Positions 44,886-57,050 of a stretch of 64,000 nucleotides of DNA are shown piece after piece. The first letter of the stretch is position 1. Every line of letters begins with the position of its first letter. Under the pieces are notes generated by a model. The model did not search any database and was not told the origin of the DNA. It saw only the letters and a program-made list of their open reading frames with translations. This stretch comes from Aurelia coerulea (taxonomy: Eukaryota; Cnidaria; Scyphozoa; Semaeostomeae; Ulmaridae), in the NCBI GenBank assembly GCA_039566865.1, contig CM076952.1:15086501-15150500 (forward strand), written 5' to 3'. The position numbers and the translations under genes are program-made.

Positions 44886-46076
44886 TGTATCCAGCTATTT
44901 GCCAATAATAGGCCCTTGTTTGCACATAGTTCGATTTTGTCAAAATATTTTCATTTTCTTGACACAACTGCTCTATATTATCATAATCAGCACAAGTTGG
45001 GCGCTTCCAAGCAAAATGTTCCAGGCTCCAGAAGAATCACAAGAGAAAGAATCTTTGTTTTTTCCAAGTCCTTTCATGAAAAAGATTTATGCAAGCAAGA
45101 TCTGTTGTCGCTAAATCTCTAAGGTGGAGGAGACGCCTCAGCTTGTTCTAAAAGTTTATGAATGATTTAACACCTGCATATACCATGAATCCAATTCCAC
45201 CGTTTCAACAGTCGCAATACTCTCTTCGCAATCATGATGTAGTTAGGCGAATAGGGGCAAGGAAAGAGAAATTTCAGTTTGCCTTCAATCCTCACTGCTT
45301 ATCCGGATGGAACAAACTTGATCCAGAAATTAGAACTGCACCAACTGTTGCTGTTTTTAAGTCAAAGCTGCTATCCATAATACGCCCTCCTGCAAAATCC
45401 GTTCTTGGTATTCATGACCCTAAAGGATTATCCTATACTTCTCAACTAAGGGTTGGCCTAACACTGAACTTTCACAATTTCAAGCACACCTTTAGGGATA
45501 CAATAAATCCAATGTGCCCCACAAATGTTGGTGTTGAGGATACTGAACACTTTTTGTTGCATTGTCCTTCTTTTGATGAGGAACGACGTGATCTTCTCGC
45601 TGGAGTCTTTTCGCTACTGCGACCTTTTGGATATATTGATCCTTCAAATAAGGTTCTTTCGGAGCTTTTACTGTCTGGTGATAAAGACCTTTCCAATGAC
45701 ATTAATAGAAAGATATTACAACTAACTTTGCAGTTTATCCATAAAATTGGTTGATTTGATTAAGATAATTCCAAACTTCGTTACATGCCACCACCTTGCC
45801 CCGTTTAGTAGTAATTTATGAGTAGATGTTAGATTTTATGCAGGTCTAATCATTCTTTTTGTTCATGTCATGTATATTTCGTTGTTTTGTATTTTCATTA
45901 GTTTCTTCTTGTTCTTATATATCAATATGTTAATGGCCTCGAGGTAGACATTGTCTTTTGCTCCTTGGGGTATCGTCAGGGTATCTTTGTAGTAGTATTG
46001 TAGATTATGTAAGTAGTGTAGAGTAGCTCGTATTGTAGAGTAGTTCTGTAAGTAGTGTAGTGTAGCTCGTAATGTA
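44886..46076 (+). pseudogene. LINE ORF2 C-terminus and 3' UTR
   Basis: 198 codons stay open from 45158 to 45754: MNDLTPAYTMNPIPPFQQSQ, YSLRNHDVVRRIGARKEKF, LSGWNKLDPEIRTAPTVAVF, SQLRVGLTLNFHNFKHTF, RDTINPMCPTNVGVEDTEHF, then a stop. Shifted pieces upstream (44890-45150) belong to the preceding thumb region. The 3' UTR includes 'gtagacattgtcttttgctc' and a GTAGTGTAGCTCGTA-like repeat, where the element at 46079 has inserted. Same broad family as 30365-30724, 56008-57050 and 61764. Confidence 0.87.
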
Positions 46077-46078
46077 TA

Positions 46079-48546
46079 CCGGGTGTCTCAGAAAAAAGTA
46101 CCCCGTTTTGATTGGAAATAGGAACAAAATGATAAGATATCATTACTCTCCGAGTTCACAGCTAAATGTATCAATCTTCAACTTAGATTGACATACCTTG
46201 CATTTAATAAACATCGTACACCAAACACCGGAGATACAAGTTAGCAAATTCAACATTTACAGTAAGATAAGGCTCAAATCCTTACTGGTTGCCAGAGCAT
46301 GCGGAAATCATCCAATTTCATGCTTGTCAGCCAATGAGATCACCGCTTTCTAGCCCCTGGAGACAAAATCGGTCGTTTGAGGTAAATTTTCTAGTACCCT
46401 CACTAAAACTGAAATGGATGCTAAAATACTTCAGTTATTTGCAATTTTTTTAATAAATCAGTTGTGGGGATGTCCGTCCAGAGTTGTTTACATGTTTAGG
46501 CACATAGCTTGTTTGGGGCCGGAGCTGCGTTCATTTTCCGGTCGAAGAATATTTACCTTCATTGAAATATCTATAGAAATCGCTACAAATGAGATATACA
46601 GATAAGAATTTCAGCGATTATGCATACTGACCTGAGCAATAACCCAAACTCCTTCACTGCTATCATATCTCAAAACTGGAGGCAATTTCTAATGATTTCT
46701 GGCAGAGATATCATTTGGGCCTAAGCTTTTCCTCGCTTAAAACTCATTCCATTGCACTTAAAAAGTTATGGTAAAATTCGTGAGCTAAATAATGCACTTA
46801 CCCATGACTCAGCCACCAGTTTGACTTCGTTTGCCTTTTTTACATTAGCAAATTTTTATAAGAAACGACCAGTTGTGGGCGAATTGCAAAAACTTTCTTT
46901 GGTGCATATTTTTCTCTGCACATCTCTCCGCTTCAAACAACAAACAGTGAACTTTGTATCATAAAAGTCTTGCATCACAAAACATTCCTATAGAACGAGT
47001 CCATGCGCTTTAGCGAGGCACTCGTGGATTGTTTTCACGCATTTGATTCAATCAGTCAATGCAAACAAACAAAAGAACAAAACCGGGTATCTTTCGTAGC
47101 GAACCCAAAATAATAGTTTGTTCTTTTTATGTTTTGCATTGATTGAAATAAGAACGAAAGTAACGAAATGTGTGAATACAATTCACGAGTGTCTCGCTAA
47201 AGCGCATGGACTCGTTCTTTCGGAATGTTTTGTGATGCAAGACTTTTATGATACAAAGTTCACTGTTTGTTGTTTGAAGCGGAGAGATGTGCAGAGAAAA
47301 ATATGGACCAAAGAAAGTTTTTGCAATTCGCCCACAACTGGTCTTTTCTTATAAAAATTTGCTAATGTAAAAAAGGCAAACGAAGTCAAACTGGTGCCTG
47401 AGTCATGGGTAAGTGCATTATTTAGCTCACGAATTTTACCATAACTTTTTAAGTGCAATGGAATGAGTTTTAAGCGAGGAAAAGCTTAGGCCCAAATGAT
47501 ATCTCTGCCAGAAATCATTAGAAATTGCCTCCAGTTTTGAGATATGATAGCAGTGAAGGAGTTTGGGTTATTGCTCAGGTCAGTATGCATAATCGCTGAA
47601 ATTCTTATCTGTATATCTCATTTGTAGCGATTTCTATAGATATTTCAACGAAGGTAAATATTCTTCGACCGGAAAATGAACGCAGCTCCGGCCCCAAACA
47701 AGCTATGTGCCTAAACATGTAAACAACTCTGGACGGACATCCCCACAACTGATTTATTAAAAAAAATTGCAAATAACTGAAGTATTTTAGCATCCATTTC
47801 AGTTTTAGTGAGGGTACTAGAAAATTTACCTCAAACGACCGATTTTGTCTCCAGGGACTAGAAAGCGGTGATCTCATTGGCTGACAAGCATGAAATTGGA
47901 TGATTTCCGCATGCTCTGGCAACCAGTAAGGATTTGAGCCTTATCTTCATTTACAGTACACCCAAAACCAGAGGTTTTGAAAAAGGGTCTAGCCATGATT
48001 TGTATCATGGATATTTCCCAAAGCACCTGTAAACTTTAATTTTCAGCTTTTTGCTTTTGAAAAGAATAAAATGCGCATATGGGCTTGGTCCCGATTAAAA
48101 GAATATAATAAAAATGTGGTATGAATGACAAAGTCATGCCACATCTCCAATATAAGCGTGCATGTGCTCCTTTTCCTCGTCTTTGATACAAAAACCGATT
48201 CCGCAAAAGACAAGTCATTTCAAGAACAATTGAAGCAGTTAAAAGTATAATTCTATCTATTCAAAAGTAAAAACTAAAGTTCAAAGTTGACAATTCTTTT
48301 GCAAAATGTCTGTGTGATGTCAAAACATGGCTAGGCCCTTTCTCATAACCTCTGGTTTCAGATGCATTCCAAATGTTGACCTTGTAAGCTCATATCTCCG
48401 GTGTTTGGCGGAGGATTTTAAAATGCAAGGTATGTGGATTTAAGTTGAAGATCGAAAAATGTAGCTATGAACTAAAAATATCCCGATATGGTATCGTTTT
48501 GTTCCTTTGTTCGGTCAAGTGGGGGTACTTTTTTTGAGACACCCGG
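46079..48546. mobile_element. TA-target foldback MITE carrying a large palindrome
   Basis: Ends CCGGGTGTCTCAG and complement, with TA at 46077-46078 and 48547-48548. Apart from the insert 46264-47947 it is colinear with 6327-7062. It sits in the repetitive 3' tail of the LINE above. Confidence 0.87.
46264..47947. mobile_element. 1,684-bp near-perfect palindromic element, 10-bp target duplication
   Basis: The arms are about 820 bp each and roughly 98% identical by eye, starting AAGATAAGGCTCAAATCC on both strands, around a loop of about 35 bp near 47106. CATTTACAGT is duplicated at 46254-46263 and 47948-47957. The paralogue at 6495-6505 shows the site without insert. Each arm holds a 70-codon frame (MHLKSYGKIRELNNALTHDS...) that is identical between arms but for one residue. 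The right arm has a 105-codon frame (MPEHAEIIQFHACQPMRSPL...) that a one-base difference in a T run breaks in the left arm. Neither is recognised. Confidence 0.9.
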
Positions 48547-48559
48547 TATTGTAACTTTT

Positions 48560-49890
48560 TATTGGAATATAAGAAAAGAATTCTTGACATGAAAAGTGTA
48601 CCAATTTGATATCAGACAGTGAAATTTCTTAGCAAGCCACAAAGAAGAAGTTAATCTATTGCCTAGAAAAGTAATTTTTAGATTGAATGCAATTTTTTCT
48701 TTGCTTGATCTCTCTCAAAGAGTTCTCTTTGTGAGGCAATGAGAGCATTTTATTTTGAGTCTTTCTACAACATGCTTTTTTTGCCTATGAAGCTTACTTG
48801 TAGGGGTGTGGCTCGGTGCTACGTTCTTGAAAGCAGAGAGGGAGGACTCTGTTATCAACTTCCCGGTCCCCAAATATGTTTGGCAGGATCTATTTTGTGA
48901 TTTTCTTGAATTATCTGGGGGGGGGGGGTGGGTTATGGTAGCTTTTTGGCAGCACCAGGGTTTGCATGAACATCTGCAAAAACAACTTAGATGAACCCAG
49001 CAGCCCTGTTTTAACCGGGTAAAAAAAAGTGATTTTCTACCGGGGCCCTGATTTTCTCTGCAAATATAATTTTCATTCATTTTCACTTTATATTCTTTCA
49101 ACACGGTAAACCCGTCGACTAAGGTCGCTTTTCAGGGGGCCGTGACAAAAATTAAAAATTTAAATTTACATGTTAAAATCTACAAATGAAAATAAATAAT
49201 CTAATTACAAAACTAAAGTGACATCAAAATAACAGCTATGACAATGAAACATGCACTCTTGCACTGTGTCATAATTGAACAAAGGAGAAGCTAAAAATAG
49301 CATCAATCAAATAGTTGTTTGTACACTACAGTGCACAATGATAAAAAGATGCTGATGGGGGGAAAGTCACAAGCCAATGGGGAACAATTCATGAACAATT
49401 TTCCTTAGGGCCAGAGATTGATGAGTGAAAGAGTTGAAGTTGATTCATTTTTCACGAAATGATTTCGTTAGATTATCATTTGTTGTCCTTTCTCTCTTTG
49501 CCTCATTTGTTTGTATCGTCCCTCAGGCCAACTCCTGTGGGGAACTGAATAAACACCTGCCATAATGATCTCACCTTGGCAATCGAATGTCCAGCAGAGC
49601 ATCGCCATGTTTGCAAATGTTTACTTTTTCAGTTGGTTTCTTCTTTCTTGAAATCTTCATTCAGCATTGCTCATCATCAGATTTACCCGATTTGGTTGCG
49701 GCGAGAGCCAGCAGGTCTAGGCCCAAAATTACCGATATTTTCAAACATCGATTTCTTTCGATTAAGGCGAAGAACAAAAAAAACAAATAAAAAGTTGTAG
49801 TTTGAATTTCTTTGCAAAGTTTCCAACTGTCACTTTTGCATCGGAACGCACCTCGTGAAAGCTGCCGAGGCAAATAGCCCTTCACCACTG
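48560..49890. other. No gene recognised
   Basis: Includes a G run at 48917-48929. The open frames here lack motifs or splice context. Confidence 0.45.
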
Positions 49891-49891
49891 G

Positions 49892-50862
49892 GCTCAGGGG
49901 CGGATCCAGCCCTGAATTCTGACCGGTTTATAGGGGGCAAAAAAGGAGGTCTGGGGGCGAAGCCCCCAGAAAAATTTTTCGTGACCACGCCCTTTAGATT
50001 CTCGGAAAACAAGGGCAACGCCCTTTTACATAAATAATGATGGGCTGCAGGTCTAGAGCTCTTCCGTGTAATTTCCACCCCCATCCTCTGCATAATAACT
50101 TTATCGACGAATGTCTGTGCACATCGATGTTCGTCACCCCTCAGACCCTTAAATTCTCTATGCCTTCCTTCAACTTCAAAACCTAAAATATACTCGTATT
50201 TTTGGTTTATGCGCTGTATCTCTCCTTCACTCTTCTCTTCGATGGCAATGTGAAGTCGATAAACATCTTCCTTTTCTGGGTCAGCCATTGCCGTCTGCTG
50301 GCCCTTCTCGTTCTTGTTCTATTCGATGAAAATCTACTTCCTTTCCAAACATATTTTACTTCCTTCAGAAACGGTTTACTTCCTAATCGACACAGGTTCA
50401 CTGATTTCAAACAATTGCCGACCGGTTCACGGAAGTCGCTGGACAGGTTCACTCAACCCTTATTGGTTCATCAAATTACAAGGACTTGATATCAAAACAA
50501 TTGGGAACGTCACAGCCATTCAAAGCGAATCAAATGTGCGAATCTGTTGCGCAACTTGAAACTGATAACGCAGGTTTCGAATCACATACCTCCTGGAGAA
50601 CCATAGCAAATAAAGCCAAATAACTGCCATATGTAGGTTGCTGATTGTTTATGAGAAATTTTGTGTACAGGTACCCTATGTCATGTCTATGAAGACTATC
50701 ACCTTCTGACTTGAAGCTGGTTTGTGGAGTGAAAATAGGTTCAAGTTATTTTACTTTTTTGTAAAGTTAGGCAGATACCCGGCAGATAATACAAATTTAT
50801 CTTAGGTTTGGAAATCTGACCGATGCACGGAAACCGGTGAAACCGGTCTGGATCCGCCCCTG
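49892..50862. mobile_element. Element with CAGGGGCGGATCCAG ends (hAT-like)
   Basis: CAGGGGCGGATCCAG at 49892 pairs with CTGGATCCGCCCCTG ending about 50862. These ends recall hAT-type non-autonomous elements. A clean 8-bp duplication was not established. The subterminal 'tgggggcgaagcccccag' is a hairpin. A minus-strand frame (50288-49830, start MADPEKEDVYRLHIAIEEKS) covers much of the left half but matches no family I know. Confidence 0.55.
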
Positions 50863-50869
50863 GGGCTGC

Positions 50870-51990
50870 AGCTTTCTCCATTGACTTCTAATGGCGCGAG
50901 GCTACTTTGCATGAAATCAACAGTGCGTCACTTCCGGTGATTTCAGCGAATCAGAAGATCATTCCACCCTGCTCATTTTGGGTCATTTATGTCCATATTT
51001 TTTACAATGAATTTGAAGCCAATAGATTTGAAGCCAATAGATTGGTCGCTCGTGAAATCCCTATGGCAGCCATTTACCAGAATTGTATCCACCATTTACT
51101 AGAAAAATATTGCTCTCCCCAGGCCCTTTTCTAAATGTGAAAATGGTCTATTGATGGATTCTTGTCTAGAGCAAGTTCTCCCAATGAAGGTATCCTCATC
51201 ACTTTACCACAGCCCTATTTCGCATCCAATGAGCTACTTAAATTGTAGAAATCGTAAAATTTATGTAAAATCGCTCTTCAAAGAACTGAACAGAATGGCA
51301 CATAAACATTTCAGCTTCTCCTTGTCTCGTTGTAGCACCAAATCAGTACGTTTACTATGGCCCCATTAATATCCACTCATCCGCTATTGTTCGTAACCAT
51401 ACGTGTTACAAGTAGCCGTTGTCCCGCTGCTTCGCCCTCCTTCCAGCGTCACTGGGACAACTAAGACAACTAAAGGAAATGGAATACGGCATCTACAGTA
51501 ACTGCTGTAATGAACTCAGCAAGAGTGAGAAGTGTCCTTGGAGCCATGGGTGCAACTGACAACCAGAGAAATGACAGACAATGATTGCAAGAACAAAATT
51601 AGGGAAAAACTGGCAATGAGTGCAACTGGAGTAAAGAAGGGGGAAACAATGCAACGAGAACAGTACGAGTAACCAGACTAAGACAATTGCGATGATGGCT
51701 ACCAGAACGGTCACAACAACAGAAGCAGTAATGGCAATGAGAGTTATGAGAACGAAAGTGTAGAATGGTCAATGAGAGGACCAAAGGTATTCAAAGCAAT
51801 CAGAGTGAAGGAAAACACATTATAAGCAACTAACGCAATGAAAACAACGAAAGAGAAACGCCAGCAATGCAGTATGTGTTCCAATTGACATTTTGTTCTT
51901 GATACACAATTATATAATTAGCCAGATCAATTTATCCACAAAGTGACAAGTTTAGGAAAACTTGATAATCCTTTTCCATAACTTACACTG
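50870..51990. other. No gene recognised; short direct repeat
   Basis: 'gaagccaatagatttgaagc' region (51014-51043) has a 14-bp direct repeat. 51520-51860 is purine-rich with recurrent 'aatgagagt/aacgaga'-type words, probably a decayed simple repeat. Confidence 0.45.
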
Positions 51991-51999
51991 TCAAGGTTT

Positions 52000-52850
52000 T
52001 CTGAATCCCCCCCCCCCCTTGAGGTTTTATTTGCGGCGTTTTTAAACGACATCAGCGATGTCCCCCAACCTCCCTGACTTTTACTAATTATCTATTACCT
52101 ATATTTTGATGGAAAATTTTTGAACAATAGGATTTACAGGTCACGTGACATGCTCATATTTGGAAGGCGGTAGCAGCAAAATCGTTGTTGTCTATGATTT
52201 CAATGGAGATATTTGATTGAATTATGATGTGTTATATAGCAAATGAATCAGCAAACAAAGGGTTTTAATTTGATACCGGAATTTCCTGGAAATTGATGAT
52301 TTCAACATTTTTTGATAATTACGTCATTTTGGCCGCCATTTTGAACTAATTAGCAATTTTTTGGCTTTTTCAAAATTTTTTTAAATATATTGCACTCTAA
52401 TAATACATTTGTAATAGGTTATCACCATTTTCCAGATTCGTTTGGTCTCTTTTTACACAGAACAAATTAATCGCACAAATGACTTCATCATAATTGGCTA
52501 ATTTCTGCCAAAATATCACTCCAGAATCGTTATTTTCAATGAAATAACATTTTATAGCCAAATATGTTGACAGAGTGAACCATAAACTGCATGAGGTTCA
52601 TGCAAAATCATCTTTAAATTGTAATTTAACTTGGAAGCCTGATTTTCAAAGATTTTCAACTTCGTAACGTCACTGTGACGTCATAAGGCGTGGCAGCCAC
52701 AAAAAAATTACGCTACAAGCCAGAAATTATTTGTTCTGTAACTGTGCCAAGTTGTCTTCAATTCTGGTGAGTGTAAGGCAGTTTTCAGAGGGGGGGGGGG
52801 GGCGGAAAGCACCCTTTGAAAAAAGCCCATATGGATTACGGTTAAAGGTA
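52000..52850. repeat. TTAA-family repeat, diverged copy
   Basis: C run at 52008-52018, CACGTGAC at 52142, paired TGACGTCA-like motifs near 52670, G run at 52790-52802 and a right end 'ggattacggttaa' near 52835-52847. It shares inverted sequence with 17052-17340. The left end is not resolved. Confidence 0.5.
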
Positions 52851-54750
52851 ATCAACGTTGACCACGATAGGAGCCATTTGCAGAAGCTAAGAATGCTAAA
52901 AAGCGCCAGCGAAGTTTGTGTGCTTCTTGCTTGATTGGACTCAATCAGAAGGTTTGTTTCTTTGTTGGTTCGAACCTTCTACAAGGGCAAATTTTGTTGA
53001 AGGGAATCGACATACAGTAGTTAAAAGTTGACCCAGGCCAAGATAAAAGTATAATATATTGTATACGACAAAATTGCCAAAAGCTGCTTCATTGTGGGAC
53101 ATGGGAAACAATGGGTTTGTGGGTGTCTCTTCAGCCTTTTCATAGCAGCTTGTTGATATAGCTATGTCTATCGCCTTCCTTTAAAAGGAGGGTACAGGCC
53201 TGATCAGGACAAAGCGATTTCAGCGCCTAAAGAATAGATTTCACATGTTCAGCGTAGCCAACAGTGATGTTGAGCTTTCTCTGTCTATTTTGATTTGACT
53301 GAATGCACGCAAAGGTGTAGAATCTATTCTTCAGAAATGCAAATCACTTTGTCTTTTCGGGAAAATGAACATTTTGTCTTACGAAATTTGCCCATGCCCC
53401 AAGAAGTATTGTTAGGAAGAATATGATGCTGCTGAAAAGTGAAGAAACATTCGTAAAGTGAAGAAACAAGTGGAGAATTGTAGCGAGTTGAATTATTAGA
53501 TTCTGCATCTTACAATTCACTGTTTTCACAGGGGGTTGTCCGCTAGCATCCCCTCAAGTCAACGCTCACACTTAGAAGTGGGACATTATCCATGAAACCC
53601 ATATCAAAACATTTCTTTTGCTATGGCAATCCTCAGTGGAGCAATGCGCAATGCTTTTTTACTGAACAGCAACATTTCGCAATTTTCTCACTGGCAATTT
53701 GCTGCATGCCTTTACACGCGCAATACTGATTTCCATCTTTTTTCATTGAATCAGTTAGTATCAACATAAATTTTCAGCCTCGACGCATATGGTTTTAGAC
53801 AAAAGGAGAGTTCAAAGGACTTTCTCAATGAATAAGGTTTAAAACAATGCACTTGAATGATTCATCATGAACTATAGAGATTTCTCAAAGTTTAATTTTC
53901 ATGTCTGATTTCTTTATCTTTATAACTTCTGAACAATGGTTTTCATTGATTTGGATCATTTGGTTGTGCAGCTTTGGTTGCTGTGAATGAGGATGGATGT
54001 GATATGAAATTGGTTTTCCTTTAGAATTCTGAACTCAGTGATTGAAAATCGCGAGAAAGGGCTTGAAGTTCAATTTCAAATCATATCTCTTCTTTCATCG
54101 TAAATAAATGCATGGTATACTTTTCTGTTCCGATTTTCGTCCATGTAAAAACGGCCCTGTTACGAAAAATTCTGCTTGAGATGGTTGCTTTTCAAAAAAT
54201 TTCGACTTAGCGTGTTGAAGAGGTTACCCTGCATAGACATTGTTATTATTGTTCTTAAAATTATCATTATGCTAAAAAGAGCGATTCTCACGTTCTTCGA
54301 GAGTCTGTGGGGTATTTTGGAGGAAATTTTCTGGGTGCTTTGCCCCATGCCCCCTCATTAGTGCCTACCTCAGTTTTTTTGGGCTGGCAACGCCCCTGAC
54401 CAAGTCTTACCTAAATTGCATTATAGGAAACAGTAATCGGCTCCCCCCTTTCGGATTCCTGGGTACTACGCTGATCTGTTTTGATGGCCCCTAAAAACAG
54501 TTACTCCATTTGGAGGGCTATTGTCAAAATGTAATTGGTTATTTTTTCCTTACAAACTCTAGCTTAGTATGTTCAAAACCCACACTTAGTTCTTTGGATG
54601 TCACTCAAATTGGTGAGGCAAAATAAAAGGGCATCGCAAACCAGAAAATACAATGAACTGTTTCTTTAAGTAGTCGCCCTCCAAATTTACTAACTTCTAA
54701 TACTTCAAATAAACTTTTGCCTTTTCCAATTAATGTCACTTGGAATGGTT
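52850..54750. other. No gene recognised
   Basis: AT-rich. Hydrophobic short frames (for example near 53344-53529, minus) have no supporting context. Confidence 0.4.
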
Positions 54751-54758
54751 GTACTCAC

Positions 54759-54945
54759 ATTTTCAAGAAAATGATCATCAGCTCGCTCTGTCGTACCATT
54801 GTATAAAAATCCAGCAAAAGTATGAGACCGAGAGACTTTCGAAGGTCAACGACTTCTCGAATTGCCTTGTATTTTTCCTCTCGTTGTAACTTGTCTAACT
54901 TGCCAATCAACCGACAAGGAAATGATAAGTATTGGGATTGTTTTT
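54759..54945 (-). other. Possible internal coding exon, unidentified
   Basis: On the minus strand a pyrimidine-rich CATTTCTTTTTACTAG acceptor precedes 187 open bases (two bases, 61 codons, two bases), followed by the strong donor AAAAT|GTGAGTAC. The peptide includes KQSQYLSFPCRLIGKLDKLQ, REEKYKAIREVVDLRKSLGL and ILLLDFYTMVRQSELMIIFL. It is helical and charged, without known motifs. An adjacent open segment at 54946-55128 could be another exon in a different phase, but I see no donor for it. Confidence 0.35.
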
Positions 54946-55643
54946 CTAGTAAAAAGAAATGCAATGGCAGAAGGAAGATTTGATTTGATCTTTCAATCGT
55001 AAAGATGTTTTACAGAAATTATTCACATAACCGAGCAGGGTGGATTGTTTTTCCTGATGCAGCTTAGGATTTGAAGATAAGTCAATATCTTCCAATGATA
55101 CCGAATCGAATACTGGGTTAATGAACAATTGTACTTAGAGAAGTTGATCAGATAGACCGATCTCAACAATTATTGCTCCATCCAAACATGAGAATTATTA
55201 TAGACTGCATCAAATAACACTACCCTCACAAAGAAAAGAGAAATAATGCAATTTAACTACTTTTTCCTGAAAATTAAGATTCAAGAATTTGCGATTTTGA
55301 CAGGATCAGTCACAGACAATTGTCTCCTTCCTCTTACTCTTGAGTCAGATGAAAAAACGCGCGAGGAGTTTTTAGCAAGAAGCCCGCAAGAAGTCACAAG
55401 AAATTAAATATTTTCCTAAGAATTTTCTAAAGACAGAATGTGTATAATGATCATGTGCGCAGGCCTGGTGTTGTTGATATTCATATGTTGAGTACTGAGG
55501 CAGTTGAGGTGAATCACAACCTGTTCGGACTTGCAATGTAGCAAGAAAATATTCTGCTGCTTTGTGAATCAATTTATCAGCAATCAGCATAAAACTGATT
55601 TTGCAAAACCGAGGGGGTATTGCAGTCAAGTTGTTAAAGAGTC

Positions 55644-55983
55644 CTTTCTCCCAACATTCTTGTTATTTACATGGATGGGTACCTTTCAAGTATTGATTTA
55701 CATTCATCAAACTGGTTAGCATCTTTTGAAAGTGGATATCTTAATACAGTTACTAACAAGAGACTACACGGAAGTGCTATAGCATTTTATGGGTGCATGA
55801 CAAGAAGTAACCTTTCTCTCCCAACATTCTTGTTATTTACATGGATGGGTACCTTTCAAGTATTGATTTACATTCATCAAACTGGTTAGCATCTTTTGAA
55901 AGTGGATATCTTAATACAGTTACTAACAAGAGACTACACGGAACGTTGTGCTATAGCATTTTATTGGTGCATGACAAGAAGTT
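55644..55983. repeat. Tandem duplication, 170-bp period
   Basis: 'tctcccaacattcttgttat' occurs at 55647 and 55817, with near identity through 'gtgcatgacaagaagt'. The second copy has a small 'gttg' insertion after 'cacggaac' near 55944. It immediately precedes the LINE fragment at 56008. Confidence 0.9.
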
Positions 55984-56007
55984 TGGCATTCTATCCATAA
56001 ATAAGCT

Positions 56008-57050
56008 TAGGCTCTCTTAATTTCATCATTTATTTGGATGACTTGGAAAAGTGTCTTAAACTCTCCAAGGCTAGCATTTATGCTGATGATACCAATGTAA
56101 CGAGTGCATCGGATGATGTAGCGAAATTGATTGAGGACGCACAGCAAGAGCTTTCCAATCTCTCTGAGTGGATGAGGGTGAATAAACTTAGCCCCAATCC
56201 GAAAAAAAACTGAATTCATGGTCATAGGAAATCCACTTAAAACCAAAAATTTATACCTGCCAGAAGTGTTGAAACTAAATAACTCTGATGTCAAAAGACT
56301 AGAAAAGACGAAATTCAAAGGAATGATAGCCGATGAAAAACTAAGTTGGGATGAAAAGTTTAAGCGCACCAAAGGCAAACTAAGTGGAGGTCTTGCAGCT
56401 TTAAAAGAATTGAAAAATTTCGTTCCACAATCCCAACGGTGTAATGTATATCATGTGTTAATGGAGAGTCACCTGCGTTATGCAGATGATATCTGGGGTA
56501 GTCTTTCAAAACAAAACTAGCTGCTCTCCAGCGCCTTCAAGACCTAGCGCATTCAATAATTGCAAACGCAAGAGTAAAAGATAGCTGGTCGGCCTCCTGG
56601 TTAAACATAGAAAATGTTTTCAGTTACGATCGCAATGTCATGACTTACGAGATTCTGAACAGACTATGCTCTGAACGCCTATGGGATAAATGCAAACCAC
56701 CAAGATCTTGTCAGTACACAATACGATGCACTGTAAAGATATCCTGACCTGCTAATTCTGTGTATGATATCCATAACACAAAAGACATTGCCTGTCTAAC
56801 TCAGTTGAGGGTGGGGCTAAGCAAACTCAATTTGCAGATATGTAGATATGTACAAAATAGAATGATAACATGCAAAAAAATTATTTAATGTTTATTTTTA
56901 TTATAGTGTTTAGTTTATTTATGTATATATTCGATTTAGATTAGTTATTTCATTGTATGTAATAGCTATAGAAAACACCGAATTAAAATAAGTTGAAACA
57001 AACACCAATTTCCACAAATTCAAACATAATTTTAAAGGTAATGTGTCCAA
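56008..57050 (+). pseudogene. LINE RT motif C to C-terminus, interrupted
   Basis: LNFIIYLDDLEKCLKLSKAS IYADDTNVTSASDDVAKLI (motif C, YADD), ELSNLSEWMRVNKLSPNPKK, a shift in an A run at 56206, FKGMIADEKLSWDEKFKRTK, a stop at 56518, then on another frame LQRLQDLAHSIIANARVKDS, YEILNRLCSERLWDKCKPPR and LTQLRVGLSKLNL. It breaks at about 56838 and NFHKFKHNFK resumes at about 57003. The intervening 165 bp is bounded by CAATTT on both sides. Multiple frame breaks: inactive. Confidence 0.83.

Noticed and set aside
46414..47922. Paired identical 70-aa frames as duplicated genes
   Set aside because: They lie in the arms of one palindromic insertion; described with that element rather than as host genes.
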